Notes: generated by a model not told the origin, from the letters alone. Positions 48,291-59,895 are shown, counted from the stretch's first letter. The stretch is DNA of 64,000 bases from Galaxea fascicularis (GCA_948470475.1 OX419338.1:5891205-5955204), one strand, 5' to 3'. Numbers and translations: made by a program.

Positions 48291-48654
48291 TTAAGGAAAG
48301 TTTGGAAACATCGCTTTTTGTTTCTGATCATAAAGCGAGTAATCTAGGTGTTTTCCACCTGCCTTCAGAATAACGCCATACAATGTCAAATGAGCGTTAT
48401 CTAGATTATAAAGGTGTGAAAAGTGCGATTTTTCTCTATTTACTAAGCTTACGTAAGTACATAAGTTGTCCAAATCTCCAACAGATGCCATGTTCCTGAA
48501 TGAAGGTCGGGTCCATCATTTGTTAAAAGATCCCGGATGGTACAAGGGCACCTCTCGCTCAGCCACGGACCTTTATCCCCCACGCAGAAGCCCCTGTTTT
48601 TACAAAAGTATACCATACCCGAATAAGTAAACCAGACAAACAGACCACATCAAA

Positions 48655-49070
48655 CAACTACGATATGTGGCCGACTTTAATTACACATGTACAAGTAAGA
48701 CGTCCTCGCGTCAAGTTTACGATACCTGCGATCATTTTTCGAGTTCCTTGCAAGTATCTTTTGGTTTCCATTACCTCAACTGTCCTCGTAGGACACCATG
48801 TAGCTGACAGCAGATTTAACATTTTCTTGTCCGTATATAAGGCGTCACGAAAAGACCGCGATCTATACTGATCGCCGATTGGGCACGAAAAATACAATGC
48901 CACAAAATTTGGGCCCAATCAGAAAGACAGATTTGAATTGGATCTGGACTAGACCGTTAAAAGATATGCACCTAGAGGCTCTCCCGATCGCTTACCAACT
49001 TTCGCAAGTCTCAAACTTCGTCCCATCCAGACTACTACCCTTGGGTCTCCGAGGATGTGAAAACCAAAGA
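48655..49070 (+). repeat. Third copy of an arm segment, in left-arm orientation
   Basis: Matches 37570-37760 joined to 39085-39345 (for example GATATGTGGCCGACTTTAAT, GTAGGACACC, CGCGATCTATACTGAT, CTCCGAGGATGTG). It also lacks the 1,309-bp transposon, supporting that as an insertion. Confidence 0.8.
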
Positions 49071-49556
49071 AAAATTGCAAAAGGTTTCCACGAACATAAA
49101 ACAACAAAAACAACGCAGTCATGCTCCAACTATTGTTTCGGGGCTGTTCTATATTACCAAATTCCCCTGTGCTTTATCAAAGACATGCGTCAAACGCTGT
49201 TTCTCGCTGATGACTTAAAAAAATCAAATCTAGTGCTTTTAACAATGAAAACGGTGTAATATTGTAACGTTTCTAAGAAATTCTAATCTGCTCGATTTCG
49301 CGGAGAAACAGTGGAAAGTCGTGGTTACGTGATTGCCTTGACGAAAACAAAGTAAAATCATTTCAAAAAGCTGTCTACATACACACAAGTATTTCTTTCC
49401 ATCTTGCAATTGAAGTCATCAAATTTCATGACAATTCATAGGAGAATTGCTACAACCGAGCTAGAACTAACAAGTGCACTTTCATGTCGTAGGGAAATGA
49501 AACGACTATTAATATATTTTCCAAAGGGTTTGTTAGAGTAAAAACATCAAATTTAA

Positions 49557-50690
49557 AAAAAAGCCTTTTTTAACTTATTGTAAAAACGTTCTTGCTCTTT
49601 TAATATCTTCAGAGGATCTGTTGTGATTACATTATTTATGAATAGCTTTCGTATGTGTTTTTTAACATGATTCTTTTTTTCTAAATTTAAAAAATATTTA
49701 TTGCTTTTCTCTTCATGTTCATGCCATCGAGCACGGGCGCGTACAATGACACCTTTTTGTTTTCACCTCTAAAAAATTTTCTAGCTTCTCCCGAGCTTCA
49801 TTATAATAAGTCGCATTTAAATCACTTGCATTGTTTTCAAAAGCGCTTTTTGCCTCTTAATTCATTTTCAAGATTACTTTCCTTTTTGTTTCTTTCCCTC
49901 GTTTTTCTTTGTGAATACTGAACAGCATGTGCTCTTATACTATATTTAAGCCAGTCCCAGACATTGCAGTCATCTGACAATTCTTTTCGTCCATCCGCTA
50001 TCCATATGGGGATCATTTCGGTTACATTGTTTACATATTCTTCATCATCGAGTAAGGAACAATTCATTTTCCAGATCCCGGGGCCTTGAGTCCACTCTCT
50101 AACTTTCCGAATTCTAAGGATATTGCATCATGATCTGTTTGGACCGCAGAGACGATTTTAGTCGATCCAACAAAGTCCCTTAAATTATTTGATATCAACC
50201 AGTAGTCCAACCGACAGAAAATCCTTGGAGATTTTTGACTCCATGTGAAGCTTTTTGAGTCTGGATGTTTGATTCTCCAAATATCCACTAGGTCTAATTT
50301 ACTTTGAAAGCTATCAATACAAGAGGTGACTAGTTTCCTTTTGGTAAATATTCCACCTTTTTTATCAAGTAGCGGGTTAAGTGGACAATTTAAGTCTCCT
50401 CCCAAAATAATATTATCTTCAGAATCTAGGTTTTCATTCGTCAAGATTGAGAGTAAATTATCAAAAAATTTCACCAAGTCCTTGTCTTTCTTTGGTGCAC
50501 ATACATTTATCAGTACATAGGTTTTCTCTTGGATTTGAGCTTCGAGAATAATGTAGCGCCCCAGTGGATCTAAGATCTTACGATGGATGGTGCAGTCAAC
50601 CCCATTTTTTATCAAAATTGCAACACCCCGTGAGTCAGAACTACCGTGGCAGGTTATAGTCTCTGCGCCCCATTCATTTTTAGCTCATGG
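49557..50690 (-). pseudogene. L1/Tx1-like LINE ORF2: endonuclease domain and linker (broken)
   Basis: The minus-strand frame 50690-50064 carries APE-type endonuclease blocks: ITCHGSSDSRGVAILIKNG, LILGGDLNCP-type (IILGGDLNCPLNPLLD), FTWSQKSPRIFCRLDYWLIS and a final TDHDAISLEF (catalytic D and H present). After a break the linker continues (EYVNNVTEMIPIWIADGRKE) and then KNHVKKHIRKLFINNVITTD to about 49557, where it ends before the RT. It sits inside the right arm. Confidence 0.85.
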
Positions 50691-52128
50691 ATGACGTAGT
50701 CATGCCATGAGGTTTTGTTGTGGATCTGAATTTCCCTCACTCACTCAGGGGATCACTCATTCGTTTACTCATTCACTCACTCGATTCTCATTAATTTATT
50801 CATTAAACTTTCCCCCGGTCCCTCCCCTGGTAAGTATTGCTTTTCTCTCCTTAGTCTTCTTGGTCCAACGTTTGCAAATTTCAGGGTGTACTACAAAGGA
50901 GGAGAATTTTGCTCTGCAGATATTGCCGGTTTACGTGTTTAATGTTCATGGCGTCGGTTTTTCGTTTCGATTTTCCAACTCAACAAAGGTCTATTTTGTT
51001 TAAGGATCAGTGATCGGATAAAGTTAATAAGATGAAGAACACGAGCTGCGAGAATTGAACTTTGAAATCTTCAGAGCAGCGAAAGTGAACTTCGAGATAT
51101 CGGAAAAGCAACTATAAAGCTTATCACTGTGCGGTACATGGGGCAGTACTAATCGAGAATTTTTTGCCACAATATGATGGAAGAAGGAATAATGAAGAAA
51201 ATCGGCCAAAAAAGGAAACAGGAGAAAGACTTTCTAGCCAAAAAACCGAATTCTGGCAAGCAACGCATTTGGTTTATGAGCAACATACGATCAATTTAAG
51301 CGGGTGCGTAATGAAGTATTTTTGAAGACACGCTTTTCATGGTGAACGCTCGATTGCAAATATGATCTTGTTTAGAAAGGCTATATCCCTTGGCTTAAAC
51401 GATCAGTATGACACTTTGTCAACATTCGACAAAAACACAAAGACCACAAGCCTGCAAATATTTTTCTCTTTGAGGATATAATTTGGTCGGACAAGTAGCT
51501 ATAACAGCTAATCTGTTCGAACAACAAAACATTTGGAAAGTCAAGTTAATTGTAGCACAAAGCATAAATAGATGGATTGAATATCTCACCTTACAAAGCA
51601 AAAGTTTTATGCCGGACCCCGAATCGCTCAAAAACATTGTGACTGTAAAGCGTGACTAATTTCCCTTAGGACTTTCACAAAATATTGTGATCTTATCTCG
51701 CATTTAGAATAGTCGAACATTTCATTACGACCAAAAACGTTTATAAACCTAACTTGAAATGAGCCGTAGACCAGTAAGAAACTTTAACTTGCCTGTTACA
51801 CTTCTTAACAAAGCGATCACATTTGAATATTATTTTTATAGTCCGTGTACAAATTTGCATATTTGTGCTCCATCGCCGGTTCAAATTACTTACGTCTGTC
51901 AATTTCGTCTAATGTAATGCTTCTGGCGCCTGTCAATCAACTGCGTAATTTACAGAAAATATTAGCGCGTAAACGGTTCTTTTACCAAGAGGTGTGTCTG
52001 AATAGGATGTGCTTCCACAAAACACAAACGAATGTACAGGTTTCTTGCACATATCTTTTTAGAAAATAAAGTTGTTGTAAATTCAAAGTATTGTTATGTT
52101 CCTTATCCATGAGCTGGCTCATAGGAGC
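50691..52128. mobile_element. About 1.4-kb insertion splitting the LINE endonuclease domain
   Basis: The LINE reads ...STIATENKW upstream (52129 onward) and resumes at NEWGAETITCHG (50690). Between them is unrelated sequence whose ends share GCTCATGGAT in inverted orientation (about 50685 and 52110). It includes a CACTCATT-rich tract (50735-50800). No coding frame recognised. Confidence 0.55.
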
Positions 52129-52280
52129 CTTTGATTCCATTTATTCTCTGTTGCTATGGTGGAATGTGTTTCTTGTAGAAATACAAAGTCCGCATTACGT
52201 TTTCGGCACCAGAGGAAGATGGTTCTTTTTTTTCCGGAAATTACTCAAACCTTTTACATTTAGTGAGATTAACTTGAAAA
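52129..52280 (-). pseudogene. Start of the L1/Tx1-like ORF2 endonuclease
   Basis: The minus strand reads LKLISLNVKGLSNFRKK, then RTIFLWCRKRNADFVFLQET followed by HS. These are the first APE-endonuclease blocks (N and E catalytic positions). Continues at 50690 beyond the insertion; one frameshift. Confidence 0.82.
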
Positions 52281-52772
52281 TAATTTATCAATCCAATTCA
52301 CTGGGTGGCAGTGGAATTGCAGAAATAAGGAACAATAGGAGAAATCAGAGGTGTAAATGAGCATAAGATGTGGTCTTGGTTGCATAATAGAAACGTGTTT
52401 AAAACACAAAATATGGATACCAGCTACACATAAATTAAATACAGTAGAAAAATAAACAAGATCACTAAAATGATCATAAAAACAAACTTCACTGCCCCTG
52501 AAAAGGAAAAGGGATACGAGAACACACAGTGACCACAGATACAAAACACCAACAACAACATATTGTTCCTACACATTTGGGATGCCAATGGGAATAGGTT
52601 AAGAAGGTACTAACCTTTCTGAATCTCTTAATTCTATTATTAGCAGAGTGAATTAAACTTCTGTTGACCAAAAACTGTGTTTGTTGTTATCTCGGAATTT
52701 CTGCTGTGAAGTGTGCATCTAGTTTGTTATTAATCAGAGTTGTTTTTAGCTTTCTGTCGATAATTTGTTTTG

Positions 52773-53691
52773 TTAGTTATCTTTAAGATCCTCAGGGACA
52801 TTTGTTACATTATACTTTAGCTCTCCAATGTGGAGAAACCTACCGACCACTTTTGCTCGAAGACCTTGTTCTTTCGCTTTAAACATTGCCCTTATTAGTT
52901 TTCTCCGTTCTTCTTGTGTTGCCTTCGCATAATCAGCAGTGATGTAAGCGTCACGATACCCTCTGCTCTCTTTAAGCGCTTGTTTCCTGCTAAAAACATG
53001 ATCCCTGTCTTCACGGCAGACAAAGCGGGCAATTATAGGGCGATTTCTGTTTTCGCTTGCCAATACGATGGACTGTGTGATGTAAGCTATAGTAATCCCA
53101 GCAGTCCTCGCGGGCGTATTATTCCACCATGTGCTTGACGTGTGTGTAGTCTTTGTGTGCATCGATTAAAGCCGTTGTGTTTACGACTCCGTCTATTTGC
53201 TGGCTCGATAACAGTACAGACTGCTTGAAATAGGATGTCCGTGGTATCCATTTGTAGCTCCTTCTCCAAGATGTCGAGAATAACTTGTTTCGACGATTGA
53301 GTCGCACCTTCATCGTTTGCCTCTGCGATGTTGTGGAATTTTAAATTCTCACGCCTAGTATAATCTTCAAGCTCGATGATCTCTTTTCCCTCTCTTCTTT
53401 GAGTTCTGCTTTGGTCTTCATTAACAGCGAACGCAGTCCTTCCACCTCCTGTGTCTTTGAGAGCCTTTTTTTCTTCCTTCAGATCTTCCACAGTTGCCCA
53501 TAATTCTTCGACACTTTTTTTTACGCTTTTAACATTCTCTTTTACTGAGTCTTATTTCGTGTTTCATCTCTAGACTTGTCTAATAGCGCTCAGCTCCTCG
53601 TGTAGCTTTCCAAAATTACTTTCCATTGTTTCCGTCAAGTTCTGGATTAAATCCTTTAACGAACTTGTCTTGACATCTTCTTCTTCGGACA
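52773..53691 (-). pseudogene. L1-like LINE ORF1 (RNA-binding protein), broken
   Basis: Starts MSEEEDVKTSSLKDLIQNL at 53691. After a stop and frameshift comes a coiled-coil stretch, then RRENLKFHNIAEANDE, ILDILEKELQMDT, RPIIARFVCREDRDHVFSRK, and a C-terminal ITADYAKATQEERRKLIRAM ending VPEDLKDN. The order (coiled coil, RRM-like, C-terminal domain) is that of Transposase_22/L1 ORF1 proteins. It lies upstream of the ORF2 pieces on the same strand. Confidence 0.82.
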
Positions 53692-54046
53692 TTTTAACTT
53701 TCTTTAATTCGGTTGGCAAAGTTGCCGAGCTTTAATCTCTTTGGTCCCTTTTTTAGTTTGGTCATTCCTTTCTACTACTGATAATGTTTCGATCGAAATA
53801 GAGACAGATTCAGGTAAAGTTTTCCCTTCTTTAGTCGCTCTAGATCGAGACGTGACTTACCGCCATGACAGTCGATCCCAGTCTCTAAAAAAAAATCTTC
53901 ATCAATGTTACGAAAAATTATTGCGTGACTTGCGTTACTGTCTGGAAGTGTCTAGAATCTTCTGCATATTTAATTAGTGTTTTATCATCGTGATTCTGCA
54001 ATTCTATTTTAAGCCGTTTGCATATGTCGCTGTGAATAGTTTTCAT

Positions 54047-54490
54047 TGTAATGTTTCTTTATTTAGTCGAGTCGGAAAGTTCTAGAATTTTAGGTTAAAA
54101 AGGTATATAAGCCGATCGGTATAGCTGTAGAGTTTTCTTAGTGTCTTAGAGTCAAGAAAGTAAAGAGAAGTAACTTGAGAGCTGAGAGCGTTTGGCGGAG
54201 GCCGTGTTTATTGAAGTCTGACAGAGGTCGTGTATACAGTTGGCAGAGGCCGTATTTATTGAAGTGTGACAGAGGTCGTTTATACATTTGGCGGAGGCCG
54301 TGAGTATTAAAGTGTGACGGAGGTCGAGTGTAATTTTATAAGCCTAGTGTGAGCTTATTGTGAAGCCTTGTGTGGAGTTTACTACTTTCATTTGGAATAA
54401 ATAACCTTGTTGCTGTTCCGACAACCCTGCGTTCTGTTTAGTCTACAAACAACCCACTTCTCACTCATCAACACAATCGAACTCGTAACA
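54047..54490. mobile_element. Probable solo LTR with internal tandem repeats
   Basis: Begins TGTAATGTTTC and ends CTCGTAACA. A TATATAAG box lies at about 54103 and GGAATAAATAACC near the 3' side, as in a plus-orientated LTR. Three tandem units of about 48-54 bp (TTGGCGGAGGCCGTG, TGACAGAGGTCGT) occupy about 54190-54330. No matching target duplication is clear and no internal retroelement region is adjacent. Confidence 0.6.
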
Positions 54491-54499
54491 ATCAATAAT

Positions 54500-54790
54500 G
54501 ATTTCTTAAAACATAAGCAAGCAATTATTAACGTCAACAGATCGGCGACGTTTCGGCGTCATCGTGACACCATTCTCAAGGCAATCTGTCAATAAAAATT
54601 GCGAAGATTTGATTTCCATACAGTCTACAGATTAGCATAATAACAAAGAACCACAAGTTCTTTAAGTGAATACCTTTGCGCGAATCCGGCGAGTCTGCTT
54701 GCACGTTTAGGGATGGTTTTAAGCTTTCTTATAAAAAGCATCTCCTTAATTAGACAGTCAAATTTGTTTGAACATTTAGTAAGCAATTAA
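54500..54790 (-). mobile_element. Penelope-like element 3' end (right arm copy)
   Basis: Counterpart of 35405-35660: KFDCLIKEMLFIRKLK followed by a frameshift, and the pLTR-like GACGTTTCGGCGTCATCGTG. Confidence 0.72.
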
Positions 54791-54917
54791 AATTGAAAAA
54801 GGAAATCGTATTCCAAACTTAAACGATTATTTTGAACAATTCTTTTTTAACATACATCACTTCGACTGATTCACAACCTTACCTATTCTTAAAGAAACCA
54901 ACCGTAATTTTTAAGTT

Positions 54918-55450
54918 ATGTGCAAGAAGTTGCTGCACCAATTGTCGGTGTCCATAGTTATTTTTATGACTCTGCAACGTAACTTAGGGGAATACAACAT
55001 CAACAACAAGAGAAATACTCCTAAGAATAGTAACTACGGAATGTTTATATCAGGGGATACCTTTAGATCTTTATCGAAATCTACTCAAATAAATAACTTT
55101 TTGTATTTTGTGCTTTCCTTGTCACATGGAGAAAAGTTGCCTTATGTTTATCATTATGCCGGACAATTTTTCCCTCTTAAATGTCCCATATTTCAAGAAT
55201 CGTCGAAGACTGATCAATTGCATGACTGGGCATGGATTGCAATTGCAAGAACAAACCAAACAACGTCTCCTGTGAAGATCTTGGAGCAATACATCGCAGC
55301 TGCTCAAATTGATCTTTCTGAAGATTGACCTTTTGTTTAGAGCCCTTGCCAACCCAAGGTCTAGAAAGAAAGTTTCATGGTTATGAGATTAGCTACACCA
55401 CAAGCACGGAGTTTATTAAGGTAGCTTTTCTGGAGTTATAAGCAATAGCA
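54918..55450 (+). pseudogene. Tyrosine-recombinase fragment (right arm copy)
   Basis: The open frame to 55328 contains SSKTDQLHDWAWIAIARTN, then TSPVKILEQYIAAAQIDLSE. The KTDQ-x(n)-R-x(n)-PVKxLExY pattern resembles the mid-domain of DIRS/Ngaro-type and XerD-like tyrosine recombinases. After the stop another frame gives ISYTTSTEF. The catalytic H-x-x-R and Y are not found. The 5' half of the frame has no recognisable match. Confidence 0.55.
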
Positions 55451-56053
55451 ATATCAATGTCTAGCAATTTCAGTTTCATAATCATTGCATGTTTTATACT
55501 TGTGATTGTTTTCAAATACGATCCGATGACCAATATTACCTACCATCATAATTCAGGTTAATATTATATTTATTTCCGAAGTGAAAAACGAATTTCTTGT
55601 TTATAGAACTAGTCTTTAATTCTATGATAACCAGTTTATGTGTAATACGAAAATCTGTTCATCACTGAAACGTCTGTTTTCGATTTTCAGGTTGAACCAG
55701 TTCAAGGGAGCCTCAGGCACGTCACGGCCATTTACAATAAATAATACTTAATGGCTGATTTTAGAACTCCCAGCCATTTTCAATACTATTTGTGCGTGTG
55801 ATTACCATTTTAACTACCAGATTCGAATAAATAGTAAAAAAAAAACGTTATCTCAGTCAAAACCAAAAACAGTAACTATGCAAACAAATAAAAGTGGAAA
55901 TAAAACACAAACATCTACGTGATAACCAAGAAGACAAACACTACTTAAACCGCATAAAACATAATGCCGTGCTATTAAATGCCTTTACTTTAAAAAACAG
56001 TCAAATACAAATAACTTAAAACGTATTTCATTTTACTTGTAACCGCACACCAC

Positions 56054-58799
56054 GCAAGTGTGGGAGAGGAGTGGTTGCAAGTGTGGGAGAGGAGTGGTTG
56101 CAAGTGTGGGAGAGGAGTGGTTGCAAGTGTGGGAGAGGAGTGGTTGCAAGTGTGGGAGAGGAGTGGTTGCAAGTGTGGGAGAGGAGTGGTTGCAAGTGTG
56201 GGAGAGGAGTGGTTGCAAGTGTGGGAGAGGAGTGGTTGCAAGTGTGGGAGAGGAGTGGTTGCAAGTGTGGGAGAGGAGTGGTTGCAAGTGTGGGAGAGGA
56301 GTGGTTGCAAGTGTGGGAGAGGAGTGGTTGCAAGTGTGGGAGAGGAGTGGTTGCAAGTGTGGGAGAGGAGTGGTTGCAAGTGTGGGAGAGGAGTGGTTGC
56401 AAGTGTGGGAGAGGAGTGGTTGCAAGTGTGGGAGAGGAGTGGTTGCAAGTGTGGGAGAGGAGTGGTTGCAAGTGTGGGAGAGGAGTGGTTGCAAGTGTGG
56501 GAGAGGAGTGGTTGCAAGTGTGGGAGAGGAGTGGTTGCAAGTGTGGGAGAGGAGTGGTTGCAAGTGTGGGAGAGGAGTGGTTGCAAGTGTGGGAGAGGAG
56601 TGGTTGCAAGTGTGGGAGAGGAGTGGTTGCAAGTGTGGGAGAGGAGTGGTTGCAAGTGTGGGAGAGGAGTGGTTGCAAGTGTGGGAGAGGAGTGGTTGCA
56701 AGTGTGGGAGAGGAGTGGTTGCAAGTGTGGGAGAGGAGTGGTTGCAAGTGTGGGAGAGGAGTGGTTGCAAGTGTGGGAGAGGAGTGGTTGCAAGTGTGGG
56801 AGAGGAGTGGTTGCAAGTGTGGGAGAGGAGTGGTTGCAAGTGTGGGAGAGGAGTGGTTGCAAGTGTGGGAGAGGAGTGGTTGCAAGTGTGGGAGAGGAGT
56901 GGTTGCAAGTGTGGGAGAGGAGTGGTTGCAAGTGTGGGAGAGGAGTGGTTGCAAGTGTGGGAGAGGAGTGGTTGCAAGTGTGGGAGAGGAGTGGTTGCAA
57001 GTGTGGGAGAGGAGTGGTTGCAAGTGTGGGAGAGGAGTGGTTGCAAGTGTGGGAGAGGAGTGGTTGCAAGTGTGGGAGAGGAGTGGTTGCAAGTGTGGGA
57101 GAGGAGTGGTTGCAAGTGTGGGAGAGGAGTGGTTGCAAGTGTGGGAGAGGAGTGGTTGCAAGTGTGGGAGAGGAGTGGTTGCAAGTGTGGGAGAGGAGTG
57201 GTTGCAAGTGTGGGAGAGGAGTGGTTGCAAGTGTGGGAGAGGAGTGGTTGCAAGTGTGGGAGAGGAGTGGTTGCAAGTGTGGGAGAGGAGTGGTTGCAAG
57301 TGTGGGAGAGGAGTGGTTGCAAGTGTGGGAGAGGAGTGGTTGCAAGTGTGGGAGAGGAGTGGTTGCAAGTGTGGGAGAGGAGTGGTTGCAAGTGTGGGAG
57401 AGGAGTGGTTGCAAGTGTGGGAGAGGAGTGGTTGCAAGTGTGGGAGAGGAGTGGTTGCAAGTGTGGGAGAGGAGTGGTTGCAAGTGTGGGAGAGGAGTGG
57501 TTGCAAGTGTGGGAGAGGAGTGGTTGCAAGTGTGGGAGAGGAGTGGTTGCAAGTGTGGGAGAGGAGTGGTTGCAAGTGTGGGAGAGGAGTGGTTGCAAGT
57601 GTGGGAGAGGAGTGGTTGCAAGTGTGGGAGAGGAGTGGTTGCAAGTGTGGGAGAGGAGTGGTTGCAAGTGTGGGAGAGGAGTGGTTGCAAGTGTGGGAGA
57701 GGAGTGGTTGCAAGTGTGGGAGAGGAGTGGTTGCAAGTGTGGGAGAGGAGTGGTTGCAAGTGTGGGAGAGGAGTGGTTGCAAGTGTGGGAGAGGAGTGGT
57801 TGCAAGTGTGGGAGAGGAGTGGTTGCAAGTGTGGGAGAGGAGTGGTTGCAAGTGTGGGAGAGGAGTGGTTGCAAGTGTGGGAGAGGAGTGGTTGCAAGTG
57901 TGGGAGAGGAGTGGTTGCAAGTGTGGGAGAGGAGTGGTTGCAAGTGTGGGAGAGGAGTGGTTGCAAGTGTGGGAGAGGAGTGGTTGCAAGTGTGGGAGAG
58001 GAGTGGTTGCAAGTGTGGGAGAGGAGTGGTTGCAAGTGTGGGAGAGGAGTGGTTGCAAGTGTGGGAGAGGAGTGGTTGCAAGTGTGGGAGAGGAGTGGTT
58101 GCAAGTGTGGGAGAGGAGTGGTTGCAAGTGTGGGAGAGGAGTGGTTGCAAGTGTGGGAGAGGAGTGGTTGCAAGTGTGGGAGAGGAGTGGTTGCAAGTGT
58201 GGGAGAGGAGTGGTTGCAAGTGTGGGAGAGGAGTGGTTGCAAGTGTGGGAGAGGAGTGGTTGCAAGTGTGGGAGAGGAGTGGTTGCAAGTGTGGGAGAGG
58301 AGTGGTTGCAAGTGTGGGAGAGGAGTGGTTGCAAGTGTGGGAGAGGAGTGGTTGCAAGTGTGGGAGAGGAGTGGTTGCAAGTGTGGGAGAGGAGTGGTTG
58401 CAAGTGTGGGAGAGGAGTGGTTGCAAGTGTGGGAGAGGAGTGGTTGCAAGTGTGGGAGAGGAGTGGTTGCAAGTGTGGGAGAGGAGTGGTTGCAAGTGTG
58501 GGAGAGGAGTGGTTGCAAGTGTGGGAGAGGAGTGGTTGCAAGTGTGGGAGAGGAGTGGTTGCAAGTGTGGGAGAGGAGTGGTTGCAAGTGTGGGAGAGGA
58601 GTGGTTGCAAGTGTGGGAGAGGAGTGGTTGCAAGTGTGGGAGAGGAGTGGTTGCAAGTGTGGGAGAGGAGTGGTTGCAAGTGTGGGAGAGGAGTGGTTGC
58701 AAGTGTGGGAGAGGAGTGGTTGCAAGTGTGGGAGAGGAGTGGTTGCAAGTGTGGGAGAGGAGTGGTTGCAAGTGTGGGAGAGGAGTGGTTGCAAGTGTG
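56054..58799. repeat. 23-bp minisatellite, 119 full units plus a 9-bp partial
   Basis: Plus-strand unit: GCAAGTGTGGGAGAGGAGTG then GTT. Starts fall on 56054 + 23k to 58791 and no variant unit was noticed. It shares CAAGTGTGG and GTGGTT with the minus strand of the 27-bp unit. Stop-free frames of about 900 codons on both strands follow from the repeat (69 nt = 23 codons) and are not taken as genes. Confidence 0.98.
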
Positions 58800-59659
58800 A
58801 CTACCAAAGAGTTAAAGCGAAATTTTTTTTGTCAAAGTTGTTGGTTATTTGTTCTGTTAAATATGATACTTTTTTAGGCCATACAAAGGTTGTTAATTTT
58901 ATTATTATCCTGGCTGTTACATAAGAAAGGTCAAAAGATGTGTGGTAGATTGCGTCTTTTCGCCTGTTTGAGAGGAGACATAAAAAACTATTTTACCTGC
59001 TGATGTAGTCGATTTGTTATGTTTTGAGCTGTTCATGGATCTTGTGATAGTTCGTTGGAGGTGCTTTTTCTTTTATGAACACTTCAAATGTTTAAATGTT
59101 CATTTGTCAGACAACAGTACTGTTTGGCGTCGTGCGCTATTTATCCTCTGATGTATTAACGACTAGGTTACAGGATAAATTTCTTAATACTATTGGCTTT
59201 TAAGATGTGAAAGCGGATCTCTGTTGTGTACGTTTCTTATAAACCATTAGCCTACACGGCGACACGGTGGTCAAATCACTCTGTACGAAGGTAAAGAGTT
59301 TGAATAAAAACAAACGAGAGAGTTAATTAAGTAGAAAACTTTTTTATTCCTCTTTCAGTAATTAAACCTCCAAACGGGTTCTGATCTGTGACACAAATCT
59401 TTTAATCTCTTAAACGCTGCAGCACTGATCCCCGAAAGAACTTTTTACAGGTCTTCTTAACCATTTGTGAAACTGGAACTTTGAAAATTTACTGTGTAGA
59501 TTTTTTTAAATTATTAAATGTCCTTGTTTTGGTAGTTCAAATGAAAGACATTAGTGTGTCAAATTTCACATATGCTTTGACAATAGTGGTCTTTTTTGTT
59601 GACACGATGGATATGAAAGCTTCTTCTTCAACGACTGACCAAAAACTATCCTTTTCAGG

Positions 59660-59895
59660 AAGGATGTCCCTTGCCTTAAAGACTCATCCACATGAGCAAA
59701 TTTGTGACAACATTTCAGCGACAATTTTTATTTCAGCGATTATATTTGCTCGTGTACGTGAGAAAATTTGCCGAATTTTATGCGACATAAAACACGCACA
59801 TATACACGCGCAAATAATTGCAAACAAAAATTGTCCCAGAAAAGTTGTTACAGAAAAGTTTGCTTGTATGGATGTGGCTTTGGTTAGTACTCCAA
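59660..59895. mobile_element. Foldback MITE-like repeat
   Basis: ACATTTCAGCGACAATTTTT with GATTATATTTGC at 59708-59750 recurs inverted at 59811-59850, and CATCCACATGAGCAAA at the left end faces TTGTATGGATGTGG at the right. The 152-codon frame spanning it is therefore not treated as a gene. Confidence 0.55.

Larger units (their letters stand above)
44595..56053. repeat. Right arm of the large inverted repeat
   Basis: Reverse-complement counterpart of 33858-42075 (anchors given there). Private insertions are about 47433-49470 (LINE tail and a third copy) and 49556-54490 (L1-like LINE plus LTR). Without them about 4.5 kb remains, close to the left-arm core. The outermost homologous bases (56037-56053) touch the 23-bp array. 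Confidence 0.88.

Noticed and set aside
55990..58924. Long open frames (about 900 codons) on both strands of the 23-bp array
   Set aside because: Same reason: all frames of the stop-free unit are open and there is no unique coding sequence.
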